The notes: generated from the sequence alone by a model not told the origin. A stretch of 64,000 nt of DNA from Thermophilibacter immobilis (GCF_015277515.1 NZ_CP063767.1:1426001-1490000); one strand, 5' to 3'; positions 52,075 through 61,026 are shown, numbered from the stretch's first letter. Numbers and translations: made by a program.

Positions 52075-53299
52075 AGGTATGCGAGAACACGGCGTAGTCG
52101 CCTGAGATGTAGAAGTAGTAGTAGTCGGTGTCATCCGGGCTGGCCGCCGCCTCGAGTGACTCCAGGCTCGGCGAGCAGATCGGCGTGGGGGTGAGGCCGG
52201 AGCGCAGGTAGGTGTTGTACGGGTCGTCGACCGTGAGGTCGTCGGCCGTGACCTCGCGCCCGAGCGAGTACGCCAAGGTCGCGTCGCTCTGGAGGTCCAT
52301 GCCGGCCGCGAGGCGGTTGCAGAAGACCGAGGCGATCTGGCCGCGCTGTTCGTCGGTCAGGGCCTCGCGCTCCACGATGGAGGCGAGCGTGACGACGTCG
52401 TTCTCGTCGAGCTCGATTCCGTAGCGCGCGGAGAGCGTGGTCGCGGCCCCCGCAAGGTCGAGCGAGGCCACCTCGCTCTGGTACTGGGAGAGCATCGCGC
52501 GAATCACGGCGTCTGCCGAGACCTCCTTGCCGGTGAAGTCATAGGTCTTGGGGAAGAGGTAGCCCTCGAGCGAATCGTCGCCGACGTCGGCGAGAAACGC
52601 GTAGTCGGGCGCGTAGTTCGAGGCCTTGGCCTGGGCGACGAAGTCATCCGCGGAGATGCCGAGCGCGTCCTGGACGACCTGGGCGGTACGGGCCACCGAG
52701 TAGCCCTCGGGGATGGTGAGCTGCGAGGAGGAGGCGTTGGGACCGCTCACGAGCAGGTTGATGACGTTCGTGAGGTCGTCACCGGCCGTGAACGTGTAGG
52801 TGCCGCTCTTGAGACCCTGGTCGGCCTCGGCCCGGCGCACCTGCGAGAGGAACTCGCTCGTGCTCGGGATGACCCCCGCCTCATAGAGCGCCTGGGCCAC
52901 CTCGCTGGCGCCCGCCCCGCCGGGGATGGTGAGCGTGACCTGGGTGCCCGCCGCCACGTTGGGCGCATCGTCGCCGGAGCCTGCCGTGAGGCGCGGGATC
53001 ACCACGAAGGCCACGACGCAGGCGAGCGCCACGACCACGGCGACGCCGGCCGCGATCAGCGGGAGCCGGCCGCGACCGGGCGGCTCGGGGGCGCGCCGGA
53101 CGCGGTGGCCCTGGGCGCGGCGCGTGGCCTCGGCGCTTCTCGCGGAGACGCGCGCTCCCGACGAGCCCGAGCGCGACGGCTGCGCCGTGCGCGGACGCGC
53201 GTGGGAGGAGCGGGAAGGAGACGGGCGTCGGTCGGGGGCACCGCCGTCGAAGTGAGATCCCCCGTGCGCGGGAGTCTTGCCGGTGGGTGTGGCCATCAT
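52034..53299 (-). CDS. mltG: Endolytic transglycosylase MltG (YceG)
   Basis: 421-aa membrane-bound terminase that cuts nascent glycan strands. A basic, Ser/Arg/Pro-rich cytoplasmic tail of about 80 residues precedes one membrane segment (LPLIAAGVAVVVALACVVAFVV). The LysM-like part (VTLTIPGGAGASEVAQAL) and the YceG domain follow: IPEGYSVARTAQVV, EGYLFPKTYDF, LASIVEREAL with the catalytic Glu, and DPYNTYLRSGLTPTPICSP. It stands between ruvX and yqeG, a conserved neighbourhood. Confidence 0.94.
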   Translation of the reverse strand: MMATPTGKTPAHGGSHFDGGAPDRRPSPSRSSHARPRTAQPSRSGSSGARVSARSAEATRRAQGHRVRRAPEPPGRGRLPLIAAGVAVVVALACVVAFVVIPRLTAGSGDDAPNVAAGTQVTLTIPGGAGASEVAQALYEAGVIPSTSEFLSQVRRAEADQGLKSGTYTFTAGDDLTNVINLLVSGPNASSSQLTIPEGYSVARTAQVVQDALGISADDFVAQAKASNYAPDYAFLADVGDDSLEGYLFPKTYDFTGKEVSADAVIRAMLSQYQSEVASLDLAGAATTLSARYGIELDENDVVTLASIVEREALTDEQRGQIASVFCNRLAAGMDLQSDATLAYSLGREVTADDLTVDDPYNTYLRSGLTPTPICSPSLESLEAAASPDDTDYYYFYISGDYAVFSHTYEQHQQAIDNRPQ

Positions 53300-53305
53300 T
53301 GCCTC

Positions 53306-53719
53306 TCAGACGTGTCGGGCGTCCAGCCAGGACTGCAGGAACAGGGACGCGGCGACCATGTCCACCTTGCCGCGCATCGAGCGCTCGGTAAGGCCCTGGC
53401 GTCTCAGGATACGCTTGGCCTCGGCCGAGGAGAGTCGCTCGTCGACAAACTCCAGCGGAAGTCCGCAGGTGGCGGCCACCTGCTCGGCCTGGGCTCGGAT
53501 GCGTGCGGCCTGCGGCCCCTCCTGGCCCACCAGGGTCCGTGGCAGACCGCAGACGAGAAGCTCGGGCTCCCAGTCGGACAGCACGCGGCGGAAGGGCGCG
53601 GCGCAGCCGAGGACCTCGTTGGCGGGTAGGACGCAGACGGGCGAGGCAACGCGGCCGGTCGGGTCGCTCACGGCGACGCCGATGCGCACCTCGCCTATAT
53701 CGAGCGCCAGGACGCGCAC
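53306..53719 (-). CDS. ruvX: Putative pre-16S rRNA nuclease RuvX (YqgF)
   Basis: 137-aa RNase H-fold nuclease. Catalytic Asp in VLALDIGEVRIGVAVSD at the N-terminus, EFVDERLSSAEAKRILR with the Glu, and KVDMVAASLFLQSWLD with the last Asp. It ends 16S rRNA 5' maturation in other bacteria. Starts one base after the alaS stop, an arrangement common in Gram-positives. Confidence 0.94.
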   Translation of the reverse strand: MRVLALDIGEVRIGVAVSDPTGRVASPVCVLPANEVLGCAAPFRRVLSDWEPELLVCGLPRTLVGQEGPQAARIRAQAEQVAATCGLPLEFVDERLSSAEAKRILRRQGLTERSMRGKVDMVAASLFLQSWLDARHV

Positions 53720-53720
53720 G

Positions 53721-56384
53721 CTAGTGGGAGAGCTCTGTGGCCGCGGCGTCGAGGGCGGCGTCGATGCCGGAGGCGTCCGAGCCGCCGGCCTGCGCCATGT
53801 TGGGACGCCCGCCGCCGCGCCCGCCCACGAGCCCGGAGATCTTGCGAATCAAGTCGCCGGAGCCAAAGCCCGCGCGCACGGCCGCGTCGGTGCCGGCAGC
53901 GAGCAGGGCCACCTTGCCCTCGGGGGTCCGCGTTGCTATGACGCAGGCGACGGGACCGTCCGCCTTCTCGCGGATGGAGTCCCACAGCTCGCGCAGGCCC
54001 TGGGAGTCGAGCCCGTCGCGCCGGACGATCACGCACGTGTATGCGCCGCAGTCGAGGGTCCTCTCGGCACCCCCGGCGGCCGCTGGCGCGCCCGCGCCAG
54101 CGCCGGTGAGGGCATCGCGCAGCTTCTTGGCGGAGTCGCGCGCCTGGTCGCGCACGGACTCGATGCGCTCGACCAGGTCGGTCGGGCGGCACTTGAGCAG
54201 GTGCGCGGCCTGGGTGAGCACCGCGAGCTGTTCGTCGACGTACTCGAGCGCGCCCATCGAGGTGACGGCCTCGATGCGTCGCGCGTTGGATCCCACCGAG
54301 CTCTCGGAGACGATCTTGAACAGGCCGAGGTCGGCCGTGTTGCGCGCGTGCGTGCCGCCGCACAGCTCTCGCGAGAAGGGCGTCTCGGAGGCGCCCGCGC
54401 TGACCACGCGCACGACGTCGCCGTACTTCTCGCCGAACAGGGCCACGGCGCCGGAGGCCTTGGCCTCGGCGAGCGGCATGACGCGGGTCACGATGGGCTC
54501 GGCCGCGAAGATCTCGGCGTTGACCATGCCCTCGATGCGCTCGAGCTCGTCAGGCGTTAGGGCCTCGAAGTGGGTGAAGTCGAAGCGCAGGTGGTCGGGG
54601 GCCACGAGCGAGCCGGCCTGGGAGACGTGCGGCCCCAGGACCGCCTTGAGCGCGGCGTCGAGCAGGTGCGTGGCGGTGTGGTTGCGTCGAACGAGCTCGC
54701 GTCGTCCCCGGTCGATCGAGGCGACCACGCGCTCGCCCACCGAGACCGATCCCTCCTCGAGCGTTGCCGCATGTGCGTAGAGCCCCTCCTTGACCTGCAC
54801 GTCGGTCACGCGCAGGGTGGCGTGGGGGGCCGCGAGCGCACCGGTGTCCGCGCACTGGCCGCCCATCTCGGCGTAGAGGGGCGTGCGGTCGAGCACGACC
54901 TCGACGGCGTCACCGGCATGCGCGCAGTCGACCGAGGCACCGTCCACCACGAGGGCGAGCACGCGGCACCCCTCGAGCTCGTCATGGTCGTAGCCGTCGA
55001 ACTGCGTGGGCACCAGACGGGCCGAGAGCTCGCTCCAGACGTTGTTGAAGCTGCCCCAGGCGTCGCGGTTGGCGGCGGCGCGGGCGCGCTCGCGCTGGTC
55101 GGCCATGCAGGCGTCGAATCCCGCCATGTCAACCTCGTGGCCGGCCGCGTCCGAGATCTCTCGCGTGAGGTCGATCGGGAAGCCGTAGGTGTCGTGGAGC
55201 TTGAAGGCGACCGCGCCGGCAAGCTCGGCGTCCGCCGCGAGGCCGGAGAGCTCGGAGGCGAGGCTCTGCTCGCCGGCGTCGAGCGTGGTGCCGAAGTGCC
55301 CCTCCTCGGCGCGGACGATGCCCTCGATGAGGGCGTGACTCTCCACAAGCGCCGGGTAGGTCTGACCCATGAGTCGCGTGACCTCGTCGACGTAGGTGGT
55401 GAGAAACGCCCCGCGCACTCCCATGAGGCGACCATGGTAGACGGCGCGACGCAGAAGGCGGCGCAGGACGTAGCCGCGTCCCTCGTTTGACGGCAGGATG
55501 CCGTCGGAGATCATGAAGGTCACGGCGCGGGCGTGGTCGGCCACGATGCGCAGGCTCCGGTCGCGGGCGGCGTCGACGCCGTAGGAGGCGCCGGACAGGC
55601 GCTCCCCCACCGTGATGAGCGAGCTCAGGAGGTCACCGTCGTAGTTGGTCCCCTTGTGCTGCATGATGGCCGCGATGCGCTCGAGGCCCATGCCGGTGTC
55701 CACGTTTCTGTGGGGCAGCTCGGGCAGGGAGCCGTCCTCCTGGCGGTCGTACTGCGTGAAGACGAGGTTCCAGAACTCGAGGTAGCGGTCGCAGTCGCAG
55801 CCGGGGGCGCAGTCAGGGCTTCCGCAGCCGAACTCCTCGCCCTGGTCGAAGTAGATCTCGGAGCAGGGGCCGCAGGGGCCGGTGGGGCCGGCGGCCCAGA
55901 AGTTGTCCTCCTCGCCGAGGCGGGTGATGTGGTCCGCGGCCACGCCCTGGGCGCACCAGAGCTCGGCGGCCTCGTCGTCATCGGTGAAGACCGTCATGTG
56001 GAGGCGCTCGGGGGGCAGGCCCAGGTGCTCGGGGCTCGTGATGAACTCCCAGGCCCAGGCGATGGCGTCGGCCTTGCTGTAGCCCCCGAAGGAGAAGTTG
56101 CCGAGCATCTCGAAGAAGGACAGGTGGCGGGGGTCGCCGATGTTGTCGATATCGTTGGTGCGCAGGCACTTCTGGCAGGAGCAGGCACCGGGCCCGTCCA
56201 TGGTCTTGGTCCCCTGGTAGTACTCCTTGAACTGGTTCATGCCCGCGTTGGCGAGCAGCAGGGACGGGTCGTCCGGGACGAGCGACGAGGACGGGTAGCG
56301 AGTGCAGCCCTTGGCCTCGAAGAAGGCGAGAAAGTCCTCGCGGATCTGGGCGGTGGTCATGGTCTTGTAGTCAGGCGTGCTCAT
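53721..56384 (-). CDS. alaS: Alanyl-tRNA synthetase
   Basis: Class II synthetase, 887 aa, normal length. Aminoacylation domain with YPSSSLVPDDPSLLLANAGM and GPCGPCSEIYFDQGEEFGCG; a Cys/Asp-rich zinc-like patch (CGSPDCAPGCDCD) is a lineage insertion. The editing domain has the HxxxH motif in NHTATHLLDAALK and CGGTHARNTADLG; the C-Ala domain is GGRGGGRPNMAQAGG. The ATG at 56382-56384 follows GAGGGAGC and the family N-terminus; no T-box is seen upstream. Confidence 0.97.
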   Translation of the reverse strand: MSTPDYKTMTTAQIREDFLAFFEAKGCTRYPSSSLVPDDPSLLLANAGMNQFKEYYQGTKTMDGPGACSCQKCLRTNDIDNIGDPRHLSFFEMLGNFSFGGYSKADAIAWAWEFITSPEHLGLPPERLHMTVFTDDDEAAELWCAQGVAADHITRLGEEDNFWAAGPTGPCGPCSEIYFDQGEEFGCGSPDCAPGCDCDRYLEFWNLVFTQYDRQEDGSLPELPHRNVDTGMGLERIAAIMQHKGTNYDGDLLSSLITVGERLSGASYGVDAARDRSLRIVADHARAVTFMISDGILPSNEGRGYVLRRLLRRAVYHGRLMGVRGAFLTTYVDEVTRLMGQTYPALVESHALIEGIVRAEEGHFGTTLDAGEQSLASELSGLAADAELAGAVAFKLHDTYGFPIDLTREISDAAGHEVDMAGFDACMADQRERARAAANRDAWGSFNNVWSELSARLVPTQFDGYDHDELEGCRVLALVVDGASVDCAHAGDAVEVVLDRTPLYAEMGGQCADTGALAAPHATLRVTDVQVKEGLYAHAATLEEGSVSVGERVVASIDRGRRELVRRNHTATHLLDAALKAVLGPHVSQAGSLVAPDHLRFDFTHFEALTPDELERIEGMVNAEIFAAEPIVTRVMPLAEAKASGAVALFGEKYGDVVRVVSAGASETPFSRELCGGTHARNTADLGLFKIVSESSVGSNARRIEAVTSMGALEYVDEQLAVLTQAAHLLKCRPTDLVERIESVRDQARDSAKKLRDALTGAGAGAPAAAGGAERTLDCGAYTCVIVRRDGLDSQGLRELWDSIREKADGPVACVIATRTPEGKVALLAAGTDAAVRAGFGSGDLIRKISGLVGGRGGGRPNMAQAGGSDASGIDAALDAAATELSH

Positions 56385-56430
56385 GGTGCTCCCTCTGCAC
56401 TCGGGTGCTTCTCGTATGCGTAACTGGAAC

Positions 56431-56458
56431 AGTATATATGCATTTACCGACACTTACA
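56431..56458 (-). promoter_or_regulatory. Promoter of the alaS operon
   Basis: Minus-strand TATACT (56431-56436) with TGTAAG (56453-56458), 16-bp spacer, 47 bp before the ATG. The surrounding 56404-56530 is AT-rich. Between here and the small gene at 56680 nothing else is supported. Confidence 0.6.
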
Positions 56459-56679
56459 CACGATGCTATCTACCTGCGTATATACGTTTTCAGAGTCCCA
56501 CATTTCCCGTACTTACAGGGACTTAGGTTAAATTAGGGTCGGAAATCCTGCGAAAAAATGTTGAGCTTGTCGCCCCGCGCGCAGCACCTGCGAGGCCACG
56601 CCTCGCGCAGCGGGATCTCGAGCTGCGGCATAGGAGCCCCCCATCGGACTCGAGCATGACACGAGGGGTCAGGGGTTTG

Positions 56680-56982
56680 TCATCCAGACAGATGTGAGTA
56701 ATAACCTGACGTTCGAAGTATGCTCTCGTAGCCGCCCTGGCCGATGTGGCAGCTCGCGAACTCACAAAACTGTGTGGTGGTGCTGAGGTGGCACTGTTGC
56801 GCCATCGCCGAGACCATGCCGCTGCTGAGCTCTTTCTTGCCCCCATGGCTGACCCTTGTGCGGATGCTGGTGCGCCTCCCATCAGGCGTTTCGTAGCAAA
56901 GATACTTGTGGTCCCCGTCCCTGCAGACGAAGCCCTTCTTCTTGAGGTTCTTGAGGATCATCGTGCTTGACAGGCTCGGCAC
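56680..56982 (-). CDS. HicA-like small protein, possible toxin
   Basis: 100 aa. MILKNLKKKGFVCRDGDHKY, TRVSHGGKKELSSGMVSAMA and FCEFASCHIGQGGYESIL fit the pattern of a HicA-like group: a lysine-rich first helix with KKGF, a GDH-Y strand, an SHG(x)K motif with His, then a helix with M-QQCHLS. HicA proteins are dsRBD-fold mRNA interferases. The GTG at 56980-56982 lies two bases after the upstream gene's TAG and gives the family start; an ATG nine codons later is the alternative. Ribosome site is poor, so translation is probably coupled. GC is lower than flanks. Confidence 0.7.
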   Translation of the reverse strand: MPSLSSTMILKNLKKKGFVCRDGDHKYLCYETPDGRRTSIRTRVSHGGKKELSSGMVSAMAQQCHLSTTTQFCEFASCHIGQGGYESILRTSGYYSHLSG

Positions 56983-56984
56983 GG

Positions 56985-58058
56985 CTACGCCCCGACCAAG
57001 CCGAGGAGGTTCCTGCGGGCGGCAACGGCGTCCTCGGCGAGCGTTTCCTCCGGGGCGTTGACGATGTAGGACCAGCGCCATGCGAGGTCGTCGAGGACCT
57101 CCTGGCGGATCTCGTCCTGGTGCTCCGCGAAGACCACCATGCCCAACGGCTCGCACTCGGCGATGAAGACCTGGCCCGCGTCCTCGTCGAGCCCGACCTC
57201 TATCGAGAGAGGCTCCTTGAGCCTAATCGTCTCCCCGCCGGCCTCGAACTCGCTGACCACGACGACGCGAAGGTCCAGCTCCTCTATCCCGCTGGCGTCC
57301 TTGACGTCATCGATGTCCCCGTTGATGTCGTACCTGTAGCGGCAGTTCACCGTCATGGGCCTAAGCCGGTTAGAGACAAGCCGGTCCTCAATATCGGGAT
57401 CGTAATCGACCCAGAACTTCTTCTTGCCATTGGTCGGTCTGAGGCCTATCTTCTCCGCCTCGAAGTCCACGCCCACGACCCTGGCGATGATGGAGCCGTC
57501 GATGTACTCACCGGTGGCCAGGCGCATGCTGGCGAAGTCGATCAGGTCGGCACGCTTAAGCTCGGTTCTCTCGGAGCCGTCCTCCCCGACCGCAACCGAG
57601 ATCCTCTCGTTCCCCCTTGGCAGTATATTCTCGACTTCCTTGACTGCCTGGTCCCGGGCGCACCTACTGGGAATCTGGGCTGCGAGCGCTTCGGCCTCCC
57701 CATTGGAGACCGACTCTATGAGGCTGAGAGCTGGCTCGAACCCGCCCCCGGCGAAAGAGAGCCTGGCCTGGGGCTCGTCCGACTCGTCGTACAGGAGCGC
57801 CTCGGCGCAGTAGCACCCCTTTGCGGCCGGTGCCAGGTAGATGGCATGAGTCGTCTTCCCCTCAGACGGTTTGGGCCGAGAGGCACGCTTGTCGTCGGGA
57901 TCATATGACTTCTCGTCGGAGACAATGTTAAGTAACGTGTCATACCCATCCAGCATCTCCTTGAGCCTCTTGAACGAGATCTCGTCCCCGATCCCATCCG
58001 TGGAGACGTGGATGGACATCCTGTCAATGAGCCGGCGTTCTCTCGGTGAATCGCCCAT
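56985..58058 (-). CDS. Protein of unknown function paired with the HicA-like gene
   Basis: 357 aa, not recognised. N-terminal MSIHVSTDGIGDEISFKRLKE and a middle made of short beta strands (about 150-290, e.g. SIIARVVGVDFEAEKIGLRP, KKKFWVDYDPDIEDRL). A C-terminal helix reads EVLDDLAWRWSYIVNAPEET. No membrane segment, signal peptide, or nuclease motif is seen. ATG at 58056-58058 follows GGGAGGTG. It precedes the HicA-like gene with a two-base gap, so the pair is one operon; it may be the antitoxin or a larger partner. Codon use and GC differ from alaS and the transporter on either side, which suggests acquisition. Confidence 0.75.
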   Translation of the reverse strand: MGDSPRERRLIDRMSIHVSTDGIGDEISFKRLKEMLDGYDTLLNIVSDEKSYDPDDKRASRPKPSEGKTTHAIYLAPAAKGCYCAEALLYDESDEPQARLSFAGGGFEPALSLIESVSNGEAEALAAQIPSRCARDQAVKEVENILPRGNERISVAVGEDGSERTELKRADLIDFASMRLATGEYIDGSIIARVVGVDFEAEKIGLRPTNGKKKFWVDYDPDIEDRLVSNRLRPMTVNCRYRYDINGDIDDVKDASGIEELDLRVVVVSEFEAGGETIRLKEPLSIEVGLDEDAGQVFIAECEPLGMVVFAEHQDEIRQEVLDDLAWRWSYIVNAPEETLAEDAVAARRNLLGLVGA

Positions 58059-58132
58059 CTTTGGCACCTCCCCCCATCAGGTGGCTACGAATATAGGCCA
58101 CTTGCGTCCACACATGGCATTGCGGCACGAAA

Positions 58133-58165
58133 ATGCCCCTCCCCGCACGAGGCGAGGAGGGGCAT
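58133..58165. terminator. Hairpin with short T tails on both strands
   Basis: ATGCCCCTCC (58133-58142) pairs with GGAGGGGCAT (58156-58165), 13-base loop, then CTTT rightward and TTTT leftward. It can end leftward transcription from the transporter before the two-gene unit. Confidence 0.7.
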
Positions 58166-58472
58166 CTTTGCGTGCATGTGCATTGTGCCCCGGATTTCTG
58201 GCCCCGGGGCTAGCCGTCGCCGATTCTCCGACCTCCGCGTATAGCCGATGTGCTGGACGACATCCACCACGAGTTAGCAAGCGAACACAGGCTGGTGGCC
58301 ATTGTAGCACGCCTTGGCCCTCCTCCGCGCATGCCCGCGCGATCCCCACCCGCCCGCCACAGGCCGCGCGGGCGGCAGCCTCGCGCGCGGCTCGTCCGCC
58401 AGCGCCGTCAGTTGTAGAACCCCTCGCGCCTCAGGTACTCCTGCAAGGCCAGGACGGTGTAGCGCGCCGCAG
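58166..58472. other. Gap between the terminator and the transporter
   Basis: No gene is supported. On the minus strand, 58410-58470 reads like a short C-terminal peptide (RYTVLALQEYLRREGFYN then stop) but has no start or ribosome site; it may be a worn gene end. Confidence 0.35.
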
Positions 58473-59804
58473 CTAGCGACGCTCGTCGCCGCCCCCGCGC
58501 CGCCAGCGCGAGAGCCAGCGCGCCGCGCGGTCCCGGACGCGCGGGGGCCGGGGAGTCGCCGTGGCCGCAGGCTGCGCGTCCGAGTCCGCGTCCGTGGGGC
58601 CCACGCTGAAGCCAGCGTCACCCAAGGCATCCGCCGCGGGCGCGGGAGCTCCCGCGGCGTCGACGAAGGGGGTTCCCTTGAACAGAGCGCCGTCGTAGGA
58701 GACGAGCTGAGTCTTGGTCCTCGACTCGAAGAAGAAGACGAAGAGGCTCTTGGCGACCGCGGTCAGGGGGATCGCGATGATCATGCCCACGGTGCCCAGC
58801 AGGGTGGAGCCGAGCACGATCGCGGTGAGCGTGAGCACGGGGTGGATCTGCATGGTCGACTGGTTGATCTTGGGCACGATGAGGTTGTCGGTGACGTTTT
58901 GCGCGACGACGGCGGCCACGAGGGTCCAAAACGCCATGGAGGGGCTGTAGAAGAGCGCCACGACGGTGGCGATGGCGGCCGAGACCGCCGGTCCCACCAC
59001 CGGCACGAAGTTCAGCACGCCCGAGATAACGCCCATGACGCCCGCATAGGGATGGCCCGCGAGCGAGAAGCCCACGAACGCGAGCGTGCCCTGGATGAGC
59101 GAGTCGATCACCGTCGTGCGCAGATAGCCGCCCACGGAGCGCGAGATGACGGCGACCACGAGGCGGTAGTCGCCCGCGCGGCCCTCGCCGAGCACGCGGC
59201 AGATCTCGTCGTTGATGCGCGGGTAGTCGCAGGCGATCCAGTACGCGAGGACGAGTCCCAGAAACGCGACGAAGAGCGCGGAGGCGAGGTTGCTCACGGC
59301 CGGCACCAGGCCGGTACCCACGGCCGACAGTAGGCTCGAGACCAGCTTGGTGAGCAGGCTCTGCAGGGAGTCGACCATCGAGGAGACCTCGACGTACTGG
59401 CCGATCGTCTGAAAGACCTCATAGTCCTGCTGGAGGTTGGTGAACCACGTCCCCATCTCGGCGATGCGGGCGGGCAAGTCGCTCAGAAGCTCGGTCATCT
59501 GGGAGACGAACAGGGGGACGAGCAGGGCGAACAGCAGGACCACGCCCAGCGCCACCACCACGATTCCCACGAGCGCCGCCGCGGAGCGCGGCACGCGATG
59601 GCGCGCGAGCAGGCTCACGAGCGGGGTGGCCACGTAGGCCACGACGCAGCCGACCGCGAGAAAGACGAGCACGCTCGAGACCTTGCCCAGGACGAAGAGG
59701 GCCACGCTGGCAAGGGCGACGAGGCCGACGAGGGTCCATACCTTGGTGCAGGCCAGACGAGCGCGTCGGGCGCGGGCGGCAGCACAGGGGTCATCGTGGT
59801 CCAT
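58473..59804 (-). CDS. AI-2E family transporter
   Basis: 443-aa integral membrane protein of the YdiK/PerM family, named after TqsA. Eight membrane segments: two pairs at the N-terminus, a soluble insertion around 105-160 (LLSDLPARIAEMGTWFTNL), then the conserved C-terminal group with GVISGVLNFVPVVGPAVSA, NVTDNLIVPKINQSTMQIHP and GTVGMIIAIPLTAVAK. The last 75 residues are a disordered, Arg-ending tail. Substrate is unknown. It follows the sigma factor gene by 25 bp and may be co-transcribed. Confidence 0.9.
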   Translation of the reverse strand: MDHDDPCAAARARRARLACTKVWTLVGLVALASVALFVLGKVSSVLVFLAVGCVVAYVATPLVSLLARHRVPRSAAALVGIVVVALGVVLLFALLVPLFVSQMTELLSDLPARIAEMGTWFTNLQQDYEVFQTIGQYVEVSSMVDSLQSLLTKLVSSLLSAVGTGLVPAVSNLASALFVAFLGLVLAYWIACDYPRINDEICRVLGEGRAGDYRLVVAVISRSVGGYLRTTVIDSLIQGTLAFVGFSLAGHPYAGVMGVISGVLNFVPVVGPAVSAAIATVVALFYSPSMAFWTLVAAVVAQNVTDNLIVPKINQSTMQIHPVLTLTAIVLGSTLLGTVGMIIAIPLTAVAKSLFVFFFESRTKTQLVSYDGALFKGTPFVDAAGAPAPAADALGDAGFSVGPTDADSDAQPAATATPRPPRVRDRAARWLSRWRRGGGDERR

Positions 59805-59829
59805 GGGCTCCTCTTCTTTGGCCTGGCCC

Positions 59830-60666
59830 CTAGGGAGCGAGCAGTCCCTCGGGGTCGATCTTGTCCTGTATGCGCCTCAGGGTCCTGCGCAGGAGGCGCG
59901 AGACCTGCACCTGCGAGACGCCCAGGTGCTCGGCGATCTCCACCTGGGTGAGGCCCTCGACGAAGCGCATCCTGATGACGTCCTGCTCGCGCGGCGAGAA
60001 GTCGGCGATGGCCTCCTCGAGCACGATGCGGTCGTCAGAGGCGGCTAGGTCGGCGTCCTCCGTCGCGTAGCGGTCGATGACCGAGGGCGCCTCGTCGTCG
60101 TCAGACGAGCCGCCGCCCTCGAGCGGCACCGAGCTGTAGGCGCTCGATGACTCCATGGCCTCGAGGACCTCGTCAACGCTCACGTCGAGGTGCTCGGCGA
60201 TCTCGGCCACCGAGGGGCTTCTCTGCAGCTGGTTGGTGAGCTCGTCGTTGGTCCGGTTGACCTTGGCGGAGAGCTCCTGCAGGCGGCGCGGCACGCGCAC
60301 CGACCAGCCCTTGTCGCGGAAGTGGCGCTTGATCTCGCCCATGATCGTGGGCGTGGCGTACGTGGTGAACTCGAGGCCGCGCTCGGGGTCGAAGCGGTCG
60401 ATGGCCTTGATGAGGCCGATGGTGCCCACCTGGACGAGGTCCTCGAGGGACTCTCCGCGGTTCTTGAACTTGGAGGCGAGGAAGCGCACCAGGTTGAGAT
60501 GGCTCACGATGAGCTGCTCGCGGGCCTCCTCGTCGCCCCCCTGCTTGAAGCGCCGGAAGAGCTCGCGGGTGCGGCCTTTGTCCCAAGCGGCCTTGCCCTC
60601 GGGGATGCGCCGCGAGATGCGCGGGGGGGCGGTCTTCTCGGCGAGGTCCCTAGGCGGCATGGGCAT
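59830..60666 (-). CDS. SigB/SigF/SigG-type alternative sigma factor
   Basis: 278-aa sigma-70-family protein. Region 2: SHLNLVRFLASKF, EDLVQVGTIGLIKAIDRFDP, FTTYATPTIMGEIKRHFRDK, then WSVRVPRRLQEL, the SigF/SigB hallmark. Region 3 includes QLQRSPSVAEIAEHLDVSVD. An acidic insertion (GGGSSDDDEAPSVID, about 186-200) precedes region 4 with EGLTQVEIAEHLGVSQVQVSRLLRRTL. Start ATG at 60664-60666 or 60658-60660; the gene overlaps the end of the anti-sigma gene, so they are coupled. Likely controls stress genes. Confidence 0.92.
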   Translation of the reverse strand: MPMPPRDLAEKTAPPRISRRIPEGKAAWDKGRTRELFRRFKQGGDEEAREQLIVSHLNLVRFLASKFKNRGESLEDLVQVGTIGLIKAIDRFDPERGLEFTTYATPTIMGEIKRHFRDKGWSVRVPRRLQELSAKVNRTNDELTNQLQRSPSVAEIAEHLDVSVDEVLEAMESSSAYSSVPLEGGGSSDDDEAPSVIDRYATEDADLAASDDRIVLEEAIADFSPREQDVIRMRFVEGLTQVEIAEHLGVSQVQVSRLLRRTLRRIQDKIDPEGLLAP

Positions 60667-61021
60667 CGCCCGCCCGCTTGGCGAGGTGCAGGGTGCGCCC
60701 GTCCTCGGAGAGGCTGAACTCGTCGCACACCGCCGAGAGGAGCACCTCCACGAGCTCGATCGACTCTCCGGCGGGCTCGTCGGTGCCCAGCGAGAAGTCC
60801 ATCGCGATGGCGCCCGACGAGAGCGCGAAGGTGACGCCCAGCTCAGAGGGGGCCGTGGCGCAGGCGTAGACGAAGCCCTCCTCGGCGACCATGCGGACGT
60901 CCTCGACGTCCTCGACGCCCATGCCGCAGCAGACGGCAAGGCTCGAGGCCATCATGCGCACCGGGCGCGCGAAGTCCGCCTCGGCGGGGACGCTCAGCTT
61001 CACGTTCTTCTCTTCCATCAT
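60650..61021 (-). CDS. rsbW: RsbW-like anti-sigma factor with degenerate ATP site
   Basis: 123-aa GHKL-type protein: NVKLSVPAEADFARPVRMMA and GVEDVEDVRMVAEEGFVYAC match the RsbW N-box region, and the C-terminal strands ALSSGAIAMDFSLG. The N-box Asn is replaced (EEGFVYA instead of E--NA) and no DxGxG G1 box is seen, so ATP binding and kinase activity are doubtful. No RsbV-type anti-anti-sigma gene lies beside it. It directly precedes and overlaps the sigma gene. Confidence 0.8.
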   Translation of the reverse strand: MMEEKNVKLSVPAEADFARPVRMMASSLAVCCGMGVEDVEDVRMVAEEGFVYACATAPSELGVTFALSSGAIAMDFSLGTDEPAGESIELVEVLLSAVCDEFSLSEDGRTLHLAKRAGDAHAA

Positions 61022-61026
61022 CTCTC

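Noticed and set aside
56385-56679. T-box leader for alaS
   Set aside because: No T-box core sequence (TGGNACCGCG) or long leader; a promoter lies only 47 bp from the start codon.
58410-58470. Short coding-like end RYTVLALQEYLRREGFYN on the minus strand
   Set aside because: No start codon, no ribosome site and only about 20 codons; could be chance.
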